A stretch of 64,000 bases of DNA from Verrucomicrobiota bacterium (GCA_016235595.1 JACRJX010000016.1:186001-250000), one strand, 5' to 3'; numbered from the stretch's first letter, positions 15,311-25,466 are shown. Made by a program: numbers and translations. The notes: generated by a model from the letters alone, not told the origin.

Positions 15311-17812
15311 CTATCTCCTATCCGCTTTGAGCACGATGGTGGCCCGCACGCCGCCTTCGCGCCGGTTGGCCAGTTCGATGGTGCCGCTGTGAAGTTCGAG
15401 AATTTTCCTGACTACAGTGAGACCCAGGCCCGTACCGATGCCGGTGGGTTTGGTGGTGTAGAACGGGTCGAAGACGCGCTGGAGTTTGTCTTCCGGGATG
15501 CCGTGGCCTGTGTCGTCCACTTCGATCACGACGACGGCGTCGCCGGAGCGGAGACGGACGCCGCTGCGGTTGCCGGCATCGCGCAGGATTTTCGTGGCCT
15601 CCATCTTCTTGAGGTAGGTGCGGATGGTGAGAGTGCCGCCCGTGGCCATCGCGTGGATGGCGTTGGTGAAGACGTTGACGAAGACTTCTTCGATCTTGTT
15701 CCTGTCCACCTGGACGGGCGGGAGGTTCTCGCCGAGTTTGCGCTGGACGACAATGTGGTACTTGTCCAACTCGTGTTTAACGAGGCCGAGGGAACGCGTG
15801 ATGATGGTGTTGATATCGTCGGTCTTGGTGTCCATCTTGCTCGGCGCCGCGAACTCCAACAAGCCTGCGATGATGGCGTCGGCACGTTTGATGGCGTGAT
15901 TCATCTCCTCCATGACCATGGCGACGTTTTCATCCGGCGATTGAACGACCTTGGAGAGGTAGTTGATGCCCATGAGGATGGTGGCCAGAGGGTTTTTGAC
16001 CTCGTGAGCGACGCCTGCGGCGAGGCGACCGACGGCGTGGAGTTTTTCTGCCTCAAAGAGGAGCAATTGGGCGGCTTTGAGTTGTTCGTTGGAAATCTGA
16101 AGCTCCGTTTTGCTTTTCTCCAGGTCGGCATTGGCCTTGCGCAGTTGTTCTTCGGCCTCCTTGATCTCGGTGATGTCGCGGTTGGCACCGACGAGACCGA
16201 CGATATGACCATGGCTGTCGCGGAACGGCACCTTCATGGTGAGAATCCAGTGGCGTTTCCCCTGTTCGTCGGTGATGCAGGCCTCGCGATTGACGCTGAT
16301 CTTTCCGGAACGGAGGACCGCCTGTTCTTCGGCCTGAAACTGTTCAGCGAGGTCGCGTGGGAAGAAATCAAAATCCGTCTTGCCTGCAACCTCTTTGGGA
16401 TGCTTCGCCTTGACGAACCGTGCCACTTCCTCATTGACGACAATGAAACGGCCGGCCGTGTCTTTCACGTAGATATGAATAGGAAGGCTGTCGATCAACG
16501 ATCGTAGCAAGGTGCGCTCGCCCTCCAAAGCCTCTTCCGCGTTCTTGCGTTGGACAAACTGGTCTATCTGCCGGCCGATGTCCTGCATGATCTCCAGCAG
16601 CGATTCGTCAATGGTGCCCACTGCGCAGCTGAAGAAGACCATGACGCCCAATGTTTCGCGGTAGCTTCCGACCGGGAAGGCGACGCCTTGGCGCAGACCT
16701 GCTTTCGCGGCCGCCGACATCCAGGGCGAATCCGCCTCTGTTGCGACATCGGCTGCCAACGTCGCCTGACCATCGATCCAGACGCGGCCCAGGAAACCCG
16801 CGCCACGTGCGAAAGTGGTTTCGCGGCTGGCCTTGTCCAGTCCCTCCAGATCCTGCGTCGGGAAGTAATAAGCGGTTTCACAGCGCAGTCGGCTGGTCTG
16901 AGGATCTACGCGCCACAACTGGCCGCAGTTCCAGCCCATCGCCTCACAGATGCATTGCATGACGTTGGGGATGACCTCTTCGAGCGTGTCAGACTCGGCC
17001 AGAACGCGCGTCACGCCGGAATACATGATCTGCCGCTGCTCAGCTTCTTTGCGCGCAGTGATGTCACGCGTGATGCCGACCATGCCGAGCGACTTGCCCG
17101 TCTCGTCGCGGAGCGGCACCTTGGTTGTCAGCACCCAGATGCGCCTGCCGGTCCGATCAACCGAGACTTCTTCACGGTTGATGAGCGGCTCGCCGGAGAG
17201 GATGACACGTTGCTCGTCGGCGAAAAAACTTTCCGCGATCTCCTTCGGGAAGCAGTCGTAAACGGTCTTGCCCAGCGCATCCTCCGGCTTGGTTGCTCCC
17301 AGGAAGCGCATGTGTGCCGCATTATTGAGAAACAACCGGCCTTGCGGGTCTTTTGCGTAGATCAGATCAGGCAGGTTGTCTATGAGGGTGCGCAGCAATT
17401 TGTGCTGCTCCGCCAGAGCTTCTTCGGCCCGTTGCCGCTCGATGGCATAATGGATGGTCCGCACCAGCAGGCGGGCGTCCATGTTTTCCCCCTTCATCAT
17501 GTAATCTTGCGCTCCCTCGTGCACGGTCCTCATGGCGACCGCTTCGTCGTCCAGATTGCTCAAGACAATAACCGGTACCCGCGGCGCTTTGACATGCACC
17601 CTGGTGAAAGTTTCCAGACCATTGCTGTCCGGCAAGCCGAGGTCCAGCATCACCAGATCGAAGCCACCCGTCGCCAGTTGTTCCAGTCCTTCCGAAAGCC
17701 GGCTTACCGACACCAACTCAAATTGGCCTTCGCCGGCTTTGGCGAGCATCGCTCTCATCAGGACCACCTCGCTGGGGTTGTCCTCGATTTGCAGAATGTT
17801 GATGGGCTTCAT
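15311..17812 (-). CDS. Hybrid sensor histidine kinase: receiver-PAS-GAF-PAS-HisKA-HATPase
   Basis: An 833-aa soluble kinase with no membrane segments. In order: an N-terminal receiver (INILQIEDNPSEVVLMRAML; Asp in LVMLDLGLPD), PAS with PAC (IDNLPDLIYAKD...), a GAF domain (about 270-425), a second PAS/PAC (IDSLPIHIYVKD...), a coiled-coil linker, HisKA with the phospho-His near residue 603 (LAAGVAHEVKNPLATI) and HATPase (DRNKIEEVFVNVFTNAIHAM, DDTGHGIPEDKL, GTGLGL). ATG 17812 is preferred; a GTG nine codons earlier is possible. The leading receiver can be phosphorylated by another kinase, so this is a relay node. Both PAS domains are close copies, suggesting internal duplication. Confidence 0.92.
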   Translation of the reverse strand: MKPINILQIEDNPSEVVLMRAMLAKAGEGQFELVSVSRLSEGLEQLATGGFDLVMLDLGLPDSNGLETFTRVHVKAPRVPVIVLSNLDDEAVAMRTVHEGAQDYMMKGENMDARLLVRTIHYAIERQRAEEALAEQHKLLRTLIDNLPDLIYAKDPQGRLFLNNAAHMRFLGATKPEDALGKTVYDCFPKEIAESFFADEQRVILSGEPLINREEVSVDRTGRRIWVLTTKVPLRDETGKSLGMVGITRDITARKEAEQRQIMYSGVTRVLAESDTLEEVIPNVMQCICEAMGWNCGQLWRVDPQTSRLRCETAYYFPTQDLEGLDKASRETTFARGAGFLGRVWIDGQATLAADVATEADSPWMSAAAKAGLRQGVAFPVGSYRETLGVMVFFSCAVGTIDESLLEIMQDIGRQIDQFVQRKNAEEALEGERTLLRSLIDSLPIHIYVKDTAGRFIVVNEEVARFVKAKHPKEVAGKTDFDFFPRDLAEQFQAEEQAVLRSGKISVNREACITDEQGKRHWILTMKVPFRDSHGHIVGLVGANRDITEIKEAEEQLRKANADLEKSKTELQISNEQLKAAQLLLFEAEKLHAVGRLAAGVAHEVKNPLATILMGINYLSKVVQSPDENVAMVMEEMNHAIKRADAIIAGLLEFAAPSKMDTKTDDINTIITRSLGLVKHELDKYHIVVQRKLGENLPPVQVDRNKIEEVFVNVFTNAIHAMATGGTLTIRTYLKKMEATKILRDAGNRSGVRLRSGDAVVVIEVDDTGHGIPEDKLQRVFDPFYTTKPTGIGTGLGLTVVRKILELHSGTIELANRREGGVRATIVLKADRR

Positions 17813-17921
17813 GTTCCTGATGCCTTCATTCAAGGCCACGTCGTGTCCGCTTGCCCGCCTTGATTGACCGGGTGGCTCTTACCACGTCTGGTACGGCTTG
17901 TAAATTACCCAAACGACCGCT

Positions 17922-18821
17922 TCAACTTTGTTGGGTTGGCGCCTGACGCTGCGTGACAAGTTGCCGATAAGTCGGGTCGTTTTCAATCGGCGCAAAGAAC
18001 CGCGCTGCCGCCTTCAGACAGTGGTCGGCTGGCCCGCGTTCCTCAATTTGCATCAATTCCTCCGCATATTCCACCAGCCGGTGTGCGCTCGTGGCACAAA
18101 TGTCCACCCGTTGATCGGGATTCAACGGCAGGTTGCGCAACAACGCCTCAACCACCCACGGGTAACGCATCCGCATTTCTGCGATGGGGAAATTCCCCTT
18201 GTGACGCCGGTAGTGGACCAGCGGCTTGCGCCGGCAAACCACGGGCCCGAAAAACGCCAGCCGTGCCCACAACTCCCAGTCCTCCACGCCGATCAGGCGG
18301 CGGTCTTCGTCGAAGGTGCCCGCGCGTTCCAACACATTGCGCCGAAGCAGCACCGCCGAGGGCGACCCGATGATGTTCGAATGCAGCAACTGATGAAACG
18401 CATTGGTCACCACCCCGTCCACGTTGCCGCCCGGCTGGAACGTTCCCATCACGCGGCGGTCGGTGTTCACGATGGCGCACCCAACTGCCACCAGTCCGGC
18501 GGCCGGCACGTATCTCATCGTGTCCATCATCTCGCTGAGCGTTTCCGGCAGCCAGCAATCGTCCGAGTCTGGAAACGATACAAATTCGCCACGCGACAGT
18601 TTCAGACCGTTGTTGCGCGACACCGCCCGCTCGCTGTTTTCCTGCCAGACGTAGCGCACGCGGTCACCAAATCGCTTTACCACCTCGCCGGTGTTGTCTT
18701 TCGAGCCGTCGTCGATGACGATGATCTCAATATCCCGATACGTTTGCGCCAGCACGCTCTCGATCGTTTCGGCGATGTACTGGGCCCGGTTGTAGGTTGG
18801 AATGATTACACTGACCATCAT
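17922..18821 (-). CDS. Family 2 glycosyltransferase
   Basis: A 299-aa GT-A fold transferase starting VSVIIPTYNRAQYIAETIES. Nucleotide-sugar binding residues are visible in VIDDGSKDNTGEV and the DxD-like FPDSDDCW. The C-terminal part has the LIGVEDWELWARLAF motif typical of GT2 enzymes that make surface polysaccharide or protein glycans. No membrane segments are seen, so it works at the cytoplasmic face. It overlaps the upstream GT4 gene by four bases. The sugar used cannot be told from sequence. Confidence 0.9.
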   Translation of the reverse strand: MMVSVIIPTYNRAQYIAETIESVLAQTYRDIEIIVIDDGSKDNTGEVVKRFGDRVRYVWQENSERAVSRNNGLKLSRGEFVSFPDSDDCWLPETLSEMMDTMRYVPAAGLVAVGCAIVNTDRRVMGTFQPGGNVDGVVTNAFHQLLHSNIIGSPSAVLLRRNVLERAGTFDEDRRLIGVEDWELWARLAFFGPVVCRRKPLVHYRRHKGNFPIAEMRMRYPWVVEALLRNLPLNPDQRVDICATSAHRLVEYAEELMQIEERGPADHCLKAAARFFAPIENDPTYRQLVTQRQAPTQQS

Positions 18822-19921
18822 GCCCCCATGACTTTGTGGACGAACTCCGTCATCCGTTGTTTGAACACAGCACGGTCGAACTTCATCGCGTGTTCACGAA
18901 TCTTCGCCGGCACAAAGCGGTCCTGTTCCTTTTCCAGCCGCGTCATGGCCGCCGCCAGCGCATCCACTGTCTGTTCCGCGAAGAACAGGCCCGTCTCGCC
19001 GTCCATCACTGTCTCCAACGCGCCGCCACGTCCGAACGCGATGACGGGTTTGCCGCAGGCCTGTGCTTCGAGCGGCACAATGCCAAAATCCTCCTCGCCG
19101 GGAAACAACAGCGCCCGGCAGCCCGCATACCAGTCGCGCACCTGATCGTCACTCTGCCACCCCAGGAATTTTACGTTCGGTCCGGCCAGTTGCTCCAAGG
19201 CTGCCCGCTCCGGCCCGGTGCCGACAATCACAAGCCGCCGGTCGAGTTTGGCCGCTGCCGCGACGGCAAGGTCCACGCGCTTGTATGGCGCCAGCGCGCT
19301 GACGACCAGATAGTAGTCGTCTGATTTTTCCGACAGCTTCAGTCGCTGCGTGTCCACCGGCGCCCAAATAACGGTTGCGTCGCGCCGATAATGGCGCTGG
19401 ATGCGGCGGCGGACATTCTCCGCATTCGCAATAAAGTGATCCACGCGGTCAATCGTGGCCACGTCCCACATCCGAAGGTAGTTGGCAAAGAACGGGATGA
19501 TGAAACGTTTCAGGCGGCCCATGTGCTGTGGCCCAAAATACTGGTCATACATCTCGTAGACGTAGCGCATGGGGGTGTGGACGTAGCTGATGTGTGTCGT
19601 GCCCGCATGCGGCATGATGCCCTTGGCCACGCAATGGCTGGAGGAGAGGATCAAGTCATAGCCGCCCATCTGGAACGTCTCGATCGCTGTGGGGAAGAGG
19701 GGTAGATAGTTGCGGTACTTCGTCGCCACCTTCGGCAACCGCTGGATGAACGTCGTCTCGATACGGTGCCGCTCGATGGTTTGCGACACGCTGCCCTTGA
19801 TGTGCAGCAATGTGTAAATCGGCGCGTCAGGAAACATCTCGCAGAACACCTCCAGCACTTTCTCACCTCCGCGCATGCCGGTGAGCCAATCGTGGACCAA
19901 GGCGACGTGCATGGTTCTCAT
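18818..19921 (-). CDS. Family 4 glycosyltransferase
   Basis: A 367-aa GT-B fold retaining transferase. It begins MRTMHVALVHDWLTGMRGGE, the usual start of WbaZ/mannosyltransferase-like GT4 proteins, and shows HTPMRYVYEMYDQYF, the VSALAPYKRVDLAVAAA linker and the donor-site block FPGEEDFGIVPLEAQACGKP. The start could be 19921 or 19912; the longer in-frame ORF would run antisense into the flippase gene and is rejected. It is divergent from the flippase with 157 bases between, and coupled to the GT2 gene by a four-base overlap. Confidence 0.9.
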   Translation of the reverse strand: MRTMHVALVHDWLTGMRGGEKVLEVFCEMFPDAPIYTLLHIKGSVSQTIERHRIETTFIQRLPKVATKYRNYLPLFPTAIETFQMGGYDLILSSSHCVAKGIMPHAGTTHISYVHTPMRYVYEMYDQYFGPQHMGRLKRFIIPFFANYLRMWDVATIDRVDHFIANAENVRRRIQRHYRRDATVIWAPVDTQRLKLSEKSDDYYLVVSALAPYKRVDLAVAAAAKLDRRLVIVGTGPERAALEQLAGPNVKFLGWQSDDQVRDWYAGCRALLFPGEEDFGIVPLEAQACGKPVIAFGRGGALETVMDGETGLFFAEQTVDALAAAMTRLEKEQDRFVPAKIREHAMKFDRAVFKQRMTEFVHKVMGA

Positions 19922-20078
19922 AACAAGAGTCTTTTTAGCGCGAAGCAACCCCTCAAAGCCAGTCTCTTGTGGCCACGAGTGAGGCGCGCGGCCAGCTTTG
20001 GGGGTTTTGTGCTTGAGGGAGTCGCTGACGGTGGGCAGAATCGCCGTCAAACGGAATTGGGACTTGGAGTAATCTTCT

Positions 20079-21365
20079 GTGCAGCTAAAGCGTCTGACTG
20101 ACCTTTTTCGCAACAGCCTTTTGGCACGCAACACGTTTTGGATGATGGTGGGACACGGGTTGCGCCTGCTCGTCCAAGCCACCTATTTTGTCCTGATTGC
20201 CCGCGCGCTGGGAGCGGAGGGGCTCGGAGCCTTTATGGGCGTCGTGGCCCTGGTCAACATCGCATCGCCGTTTGCAGGCCTCGGCATAGGCAATCTCCTC
20301 ATCAAGAATGTGTCCCGGGATGCCAGTCTGCTCGCTTGTTGTTGGGGCAACGCGTTGCTCGTGACTTTTGTTACTGCGTCGGTGTTGTTCGTGTTGGTGA
20401 TGGTCTTCTGGAAGCTGGCGCTGGCGGCCTCCATTCCCGGTTCTCTTGTGTTTGTGGTGGCGATTTCCGACCTCTTCTTTGGACGGTTGGTTGACATCAG
20501 CGGTCAGGCCTATATGGCGTTTCAGCGTTTGGGACGGACCGCGCAGTTTCAGGTCATGCTGAGCCTGCTGCGTTTTGCGGCGGCCTTGGTGTTCTTGACT
20601 CTCTCGCATGATCATCGGCCGGTGGACTGGAGCTTGTATTACCTCGGTGGCACAGCGATCAGCGCTGTGGTTGCGGTGTCGATGGTCAGCCGCGAACTGG
20701 GATCGCCCAAGCTGGCGCTGGAGCGCATCAGGCCGGAACTGAAAGAGGGCTTTTACTTTGCCATCGGCATGTCCGCTCAGGGCATCTACAACGACATTGA
20801 TAAAACGATGTTGGTGCGTCTTTCCTCGCTGAGTGCGGCTGGAATCTACGCGGCGGCCTATCGGTTGATTGATGTCGCATTTCTTCCGGTCCGTTCCCTC
20901 CTGTGGGCATCTTACGCCCGCTTTTTTCAGCATGGTGTCGCAGGATTGCGGGGCACCTTGAGTTTCGCGAAGCGCCTGCTTCCCGTGGCGGGTGGCTACG
21001 GCCTGGCAGTTGGCGCGGGGCTTTTCATCGTGGCGCCGCTGGTGCCGCTGGTCTTGGGGGCGGACTATGGCGAAACCGTCGAGGCGATTCGATGGCTCGC
21101 GTTATTGCCGTTTTTGAAGGCTATGCACGATTTTGCCGCCGATTCATTGACCGGCGCGGGGTTTCAAGGCGCGCGCAGTTGTATGCAAGTGTTGGTGGCC
21201 GTCGCCAACATCGGTTTGAATTTCTGGTTGATTCCGCTTTATTCCTGGCGAGGAGCGGCTTGGGCCAGTTTGTTTTCAGACGGTTTGTTGACGGTGGCGT
21301 TGTGGGTCACGGCTTGGTGGCTTGATCGCCGGACCCAGGGCGGCCAACTTGCCCGGGTTGCTTGA
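20079..21365 (+). CDS. Polysaccharide/oligosaccharide flippase (Wzx-like, MOP superfamily)
   Basis: A 428-aa polytopic membrane protein of about 12 helices in the Wzx/RfbX family, moving lipid-linked sugar units across the inner membrane. The N-terminus (NTFWMMVGHGLRLLVQATYF) and the ARALGAEGLGAF loop are standard for the family. The start is GTG with GGAG nine bases upstream. Together with two glycosyltransferases on one side and an undecaprenyl-phosphate sugar transferase on the other it forms a small exopolysaccharide block; no polymerase (Wzy) or export (Wza/Wzc) genes are in the window. Confidence 0.88.
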   Translation: MQLKRLTDLFRNSLLARNTFWMMVGHGLRLLVQATYFVLIARALGAEGLGAFMGVVALVNIASPFAGLGIGNLLIKNVSRDASLLACCWGNALLVTFVTASVLFVLVMVFWKLALAASIPGSLVFVVAISDLFFGRLVDISGQAYMAFQRLGRTAQFQVMLSLLRFAAALVFLTLSHDHRPVDWSLYYLGGTAISAVVAVSMVSRELGSPKLALERIRPELKEGFYFAIGMSAQGIYNDIDKTMLVRLSSLSAAGIYAAAYRLIDVAFLPVRSLLWASYARFFQHGVAGLRGTLSFAKRLLPVAGGYGLAVGAGLFIVAPLVPLVLGADYGETVEAIRWLALLPFLKAMHDFAADSLTGAGFQGARSCMQVLVAVANIGLNFWLIPLYSWRGAAWASLFSDGLLTVALWVTAWWLDRRTQGGQLARVA

Positions 21366-21422
21366 CCTTGTGAGGACGTGCAAGGGATTGCGCATCGTCG
21401 GAAATGAGAAGCGGGTTGGGGA

Positions 21423-21466
21423 GAACGGGATACGCCGTTCCCGATTCTTCGGTTGATTGTTTTTTT
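21423..21466 (+). terminator. Intrinsic terminator after the flippase gene
   Basis: Two stacked hairpins, GAACGG-N6-CCGTTC (21423-21440) and CCGA-TTCT-TCGG (21441-21452), are followed by TTGATTG and seven T (21460-21466). The site is 57 bases after the flippase stop. Either or both stems could act. Confidence 0.45.
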
Positions 21467-21538
21467 GGAAATTACTGCGAACCAAAGATTCTTGTTTCTC
21501 AACTGCCCGCCATCTCCTATAGTATCACCTATCGCGTC

Positions 21539-22336
21539 ATGGCTACGCCGACGGACAATTCAAAAACTGATTTTCCCCCGCAGACACAGCCGGATTTGAG
21601 TGGAACGGATCCCATCATCCAGCAGGCGATGGAGGAATTTGAAGGCGGACTGGCACGTGTGACCGGGTCGCGCGTGCGGCCCCAATGGGACACTGCGGCG
21701 ATTCGCGAACGGCTCTGGGATGTGGTGCTCGCCTCCATCGCGTTGGTCGTGCTCTCACCGTTATTCCTGCTCGCTGCCATCCTCGCGCGCTACAAATCGC
21801 CGGGACCGCTCATCTTCCGCCAGAAACGCCTCGGCAAGCACGGCGTGCCGTTCGACATCCTTAAATTCCGCAGCATGCGCATAGACGCGGAGAAATACTT
21901 GCGCGAGCACGGCGAACTCTATCGCCGCTACGTTGCCAACAACTTCAAGCTCGACCTCTGGGAAGACCCGCGCATTTCGGCCTGCGGCCGGTTCATGCGG
22001 CGCAGCAAACTTGACGAACTGCCGCAAATCTGGAACGTCCTTCGCGGCGAGATGACCCTCGTCGGCCCGCGCCCCATCATTCCGCCGGAGATTGTCAACT
22101 ACGGCATCTACGCCAAACGCCTTCTCTCTGTCAGGCCCGGCGTCACCGGTTACTGGCAGGTGACGATGGGTGGCGAGATGGGCTATCCCCGCCGCGTGGT
22201 GCTGGACATGTTTTACGTTGAGCACAAGACCCGCGCGCTGGACGTACTGATTCTACTGAAAACCTTTCCCGCCATCTGCTTCCACTTCTGGAAAAACCGC
22301 AAGTCCGCCAAGGCGGCAGCGTCCAAGAGCAATTGA
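21539..22336 (+). CDS. Undecaprenyl-phosphate sugar-1-phosphate transferase (exopolysaccharide initiating transferase)
   Basis: A 265-aa monotopic initiating transferase of the bacterial sugar transferase family (WcaJ/PssY-like), placing the first sugar phosphate on undecaprenyl phosphate. It has one membrane segment ([20 protein letters not shown]), then [31 protein letters not shown] and the catalytic end [20 protein letters not shown] with GPRP. The large N-terminal membrane domain of WbaP-type enzymes is absent; this is the minimal catalytic form with a ~55-residue soluble extension. ATG 21539 starts [11 protein letters not shown]; upstream in-frame sequence overlaps the terminator. Confidence 0.92.
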   Translation: MATPTDNSKTDFPPQTQPDLSGTDPIIQQAMEEFEGGLARVTGSRVRPQWDTAAIRERLWDVVLASIALVVLSPLFLLAAILARYKSPGPLIFRQKRLGKHGVPFDILKFRSMRIDAEKYLREHGELYRRYVANNFKLDLWEDPRISACGRFMRRSKLDELPQIWNVLRGEMTLVGPRPIIPPEIVNYGIYAKRLLSVRPGVTGYWQVTMGGEMGYPRRVVLDMFYVEHKTRALDVLILLKTFPAICFHFWKNRKSAKAAASKSN

Positions 22337-22441
22337 AGCCCCTTGCGACTTTGAGCGGCTCAGTGCCACTGAACAACGGCATGACTGTGCAACCCCCCCA
22401 ATCCCCAAAGGATAGGAGCGGGATTCGGTCTTGACTGCGCA

Positions 22442-22957
22442 ATGGAAACTGCAAACATGCACGGCGTGAGACGAATCCTGATTGGCATTTGGTTGGTGGG
22501 CGTGCTGTGGGCGGCGACTGGGCCGGTCCCGGCGCGCGAGGAGCCAGTCCAGCCTTGTCCGATTCTCAAGGTGATTGTTACGGAGTTCCCGACCCATCGT
22601 AAGCTCATGCTGCATCCGTCTCCCGAAGAGCACTTCACCGTGTTTGGCGGGGCGGCCAGCATGTTTGATCCGGCGAAACGGCGGGGCATCCGCGTGGCGG
22701 TGCTCTGGGACAATCGCACAGGCCAGACGTTGCGCGATGTGACGCTGCGGTTGGAGTATCAACAGGCGAAGACCCGCGACATGCGGACGGTGGATATGCC
22801 TTTTCCGGAGGTGCCTGGCAAGAGCCGATGGACCAATTTTGAACTGAAAGGCGGTGAGTATGAGGACACCGTGCATATTGCCGCGTGGCGCGTGTCGGTG
22901 CGCAGTGGCAACCGTGAACTCGGCTCCAAACACTCCGCCATGTGGTCCATCCGGTAG
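22442..22957 (+). CDS. Hypothetical exported protein
   Basis: A 171-aa protein with a signal peptide (GVRRILIGIWLVGVLWAATG, likely cut near VPA). The mature part looks all-beta: VAVLWDNRTGQTLRDVTLRL and RWTNFELKGGEYEDTVHIAAW suggest an Ig- or FixG-like fold, but I recognise no family. The start could be ATG 22442 or 22457; neither has a ribosome-binding site. It lies between the sugar transferase and the acyl-CoA ligase genes with no clear tie to either. Confidence 0.6.
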   Translation: METANMHGVRRILIGIWLVGVLWAATGPVPAREEPVQPCPILKVIVTEFPTHRKLMLHPSPEEHFTVFGGAASMFDPAKRRGIRVAVLWDNRTGQTLRDVTLRLEYQQAKTRDMRTVDMPFPEVPGKSRWTNFELKGGEYEDTVHIAAWRVSVRSGNRELGSKHSAMWSIR

Positions 22958-23009
22958 GACGCCTCCCGTCTCGCGCGGATTGCGACCGACAATCATTTCC
23001 AATTATCTG

Positions 23010-24557
23010 ATGAGCCTGACGCCCACCACGTTGACCGGTTACCTGGACAAGACCGCCACTTTCTTTCCGCGCCGCAAGGCGCTGTTTTTCGGCCGCGAAA
23101 TAATCCGCTATGGCGAGCTTCACGCTCGTTCGCTTGGCTTGGCGCGCTTGCTGCGGGATGACTACGGCATCCAGCCGGGCGACCGCGTTGCCTTGTTGAT
23201 GAAGAACAGTCCGGAGTTCATCTACGCTCTCTATGGCATTCTTTTCGCCGGAGGCACGGTCGTGCCGATCAACAACTTCCTGAAGCCGGCGGAAATCGAG
23301 TATATCCTCCGCGATGCCGGCGTGACTGCGATTGTCACGACGTCCGCTGACTTCAAGCCCGTGCTGGTTCACTTGCGCTCGCAGATTCCCACGTTGCGTT
23401 CGCTGGACATGGGGGCGCTTCACTGGGCTGCCGTGGCCGCGAGACCGCTGGATCCGATCACGGATGTCAAACCGTCGGACCGCGCGGTGATCATTTACAC
23501 TTCCGGCACCACGGGTCGGCCCAAGGGCGCGGTGCTCACGCACGCCAACCTCGTGGCGAACATCCGCAGCATCGGCACGGTGCTGGGTAACGTCGAAGGC
23601 GACCGGTTGGTGCTGGCGTTGCCGATGTTCCACAGCTTCATGTTGACCGTGGCGATCATGGCGCCACTGTCCATCGGCGCTTCGGTGCTCATCATCAAAT
23701 CCATCAAACCCTTCCGCCACGTCCTGTTCGAGATGATCCGCCGCCGCGCGACGATGTTCCTCGGCATCCCACAGGTGTACCAAGCGCTTGCCACGGCGCC
23801 GATTCCGTGGTGGCTGCGCTGGCTGTTGCCATTGCGGCTGGCCATCAGCGGTTCTGCGCCGCTCTCGGCGGAAACATTGCGGCGCTTTGGGGAACGCTTC
23901 CGATTCCCGCTGCGCGAAGGTTATGGCCTGAGCGAAGCGTCACCGGTGGTTAGCTTCAACCCTGTTCGCGGCGTGAACAAGCCGGGCTCCGTCGGCTTGC
24001 CGATTCCCGGCGTGCAGGTGCGTATCCTCGACGGGCAAGGCCGTGAGTTGGGTGTCGGGCAGGATGGCGAGGTCGTGGTGCGTGGGGAGAACGTCATGCT
24101 GGGCTATTGGAACCAGGAAGAGGCGACAGCCGCGGTATTGCGCGACGGCTGGCTATGCACGGGCGACATTGGCCGGCTCGACGAGGACGGTTATCTCTAC
24201 ATTACCGATCGCAAGAAAGACATGCTGCTCATTCACGGCAACAATGTTTATCCGCGCGAGATCGAAGAGGTCATTTATCAGGTGCCCGGCGTACGCGAGG
24301 TGGCTGTCGTGGGTCGGTCCGATTTGCGGCACGGCGAACTGCCGGTTGCGTTTGTCGTGCCCGCCGAGAACACGACGCTCGATGCGCAAACGATCCTGAG
24401 ATTCTGTCGCGAGCGGCTGGCGAACTACAAACTGCCGCGCGAGATTCGCGTGCAGGTTACGCCGTTGCCGCGCAATGCGACGGGCAAGATTTTGAAGACC
24501 GAATTGCGCCAGCAGGCGCAGCAAGGCGCTGACAGTCTTGCTGACGCCACGCCCTAG
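23010..24557 (+). CDS. AMP-forming acyl-CoA ligase (long-chain fatty acid-CoA ligase-like)
   Basis: A 515-aa ANL-superfamily enzyme that adenylates a carboxylic acid and passes it to CoA. Motifs: P-loop YTSGTTGRPKGAVLTHANL, YGLSEASPVVSFN, the hinge DGYLYITDRKKDMLLIHGNN, VYPREIEEVIYQVPGV, and the catalytic lysine near the end (PRNATGKILKTELR). The overall pattern is nearest to fatty acyl-CoA synthetases (FadD-like), but the substrate is not certain. The start is ATG 23010 (MSLTPTTLTGYLDKTATFFP); sequence before it in frame overlaps the preceding gene. Confidence 0.88.
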   Translation: MSLTPTTLTGYLDKTATFFPRRKALFFGREIIRYGELHARSLGLARLLRDDYGIQPGDRVALLMKNSPEFIYALYGILFAGGTVVPINNFLKPAEIEYILRDAGVTAIVTTSADFKPVLVHLRSQIPTLRSLDMGALHWAAVAARPLDPITDVKPSDRAVIIYTSGTTGRPKGAVLTHANLVANIRSIGTVLGNVEGDRLVLALPMFHSFMLTVAIMAPLSIGASVLIIKSIKPFRHVLFEMIRRRATMFLGIPQVYQALATAPIPWWLRWLLPLRLAISGSAPLSAETLRRFGERFRFPLREGYGLSEASPVVSFNPVRGVNKPGSVGLPIPGVQVRILDGQGRELGVGQDGEVVVRGENVMLGYWNQEEATAAVLRDGWLCTGDIGRLDEDGYLYITDRKKDMLLIHGNNVYPREIEEVIYQVPGVREVAVVGRSDLRHGELPVAFVVPAENTTLDAQTILRFCRERLANYKLPREIRVQVTPLPRNATGKILKTELRQQAQQGADSLADATP

Positions 24558-24761
24558 GGAGCACTGCGCGGAGATGATCGTCGGGCCACACACGGCCTTG
24601 AGGCAGATGGATCCACAAAGTATTCCGAAGTCCAAAGATTGTGTCCGATCCCTTGTCGAAGACCTCAAGAACCTGCATGCTCAGAAGAACTTGGGATCCT
24701 AGGTCGTGCAATGGCTGGAATTCCGGCCGTCGAACGCAGCGTTGAAAATGTCGGCTGAAAG

Positions 24762-24789
24762 TTGACTGCCGCCCCGATGTCGCTACACT
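24762..24789 (+). promoter_or_regulatory. Candidate grpE-dnaJ promoter
   Basis: TTGACT (24762-24767), 16-base spacer, TACACT (24784-24789), then 12 bases to the grpE ATG at 24802. No CIRCE inverted repeat is present, so HrcA control is not indicated. The predicted leader is only about six bases. Confidence 0.45.
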
Positions 24790-24801
24790 AAGTTGCTCAT
24801 T

Positions 24802-25464
24802 ATGTTTCGTTCCCAAAAATCAAAACGTGATCATTCAGAGTCCCAGCCGGCGGCTCCAGCGCCGGCCGAGGCGGCGCAGGCTCCTGCTCCTGCCGCCCCT
24901 CCGCCGCCGCAGCTTGCGCCAGCTGACATCGAGAAATTGAAAACCGATGCGGCACAGGCGGCCGAATGGAAGGACAAATGTCTCCGGGTCGCGGCCGACC
25001 TTGACAACTTTCGCAAGCGCGCCGCCCGCGAGAAGATCGAGACCAGCAAGTATGCCACTCAGCAATTGCTGGCCCGTTTGTTGCCGACGATTGACAGCTT
25101 TGAAGCGGCATTGCAGCACGCCGACCCGGCAGGAGGTTCCGCTGCCATCCAGTCTCTGATTGACGGCCTCAAGATGACGCTTGTCCAACTGCACTCTGTG
25201 CTGCGTGACGCCGGTGTCGAGGTTGTTAATGCCGAGGGTCAGCACTTCGACCCGCAACTGCACGAAGCAGTTCAGCACATCGAGTCCGAGACACATCTCG
25301 CAGGCAAGGTGATCCAGCAACTGCGCAAAGGTTACAAGCTCTCCGACCGGTTGCTGCGGCCCGCCACCGTCGTTGTCTCCAAAGGCAAGCCGGAGTTGCC
25401 CGAACCCGCCCCGGCGGAAAAGTCAGCTGACGCCGGCGCCACAACCCAAGCGAACGCGAACTGA
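24802..25464 (+). CDS. grpE: Nucleotide exchange factor GrpE
   Basis: Co-chaperone that releases ADP from DnaK. The 220-aa protein has a Pro/Ala-rich N-terminus (about 10-45), then the long GrpE helix ([20 protein letters not shown], the family hallmark), [16 protein letters not shown], and the C-terminal beta wing with [17 protein letters not shown] and [20 protein letters not shown] low-complexity Pro/Ala tail follows. ATG 24802 is chosen over a TTG three codons earlier. dnaJ begins two bases after its stop; dnaK itself is not in the window. Confidence 0.95.
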   Translation: MFRSQKSKRDHSESQPAAPAPAEAAQAPAPAAPPPPQLAPADIEKLKTDAAQAAEWKDKCLRVAADLDNFRKRAAREKIETSKYATQQLLARLLPTIDSFEAALQHADPAGGSAAIQSLIDGLKMTLVQLHSVLRDAGVEVVNAEGQHFDPQLHEAVQHIESETHLAGKVIQQLRKGYKLSDRLLRPATVVVSKGKPELPEPAPAEKSADAGATTQANAN

Positions 25465-25466
25465 AC

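Noticed and set aside
22389..22398. Homopolymeric C run (about 7 C) upstream of the 22442 gene, possible phase-variation tract
   Set aside because: Too short, and outside a coding region or promoter spacer that I could define.
24558..24801. Search for a CIRCE element upstream of grpE
   Set aside because: No TTAGCACTC-N9-GAGTGCTAA-like repeat was found, so HrcA control is not claimed.
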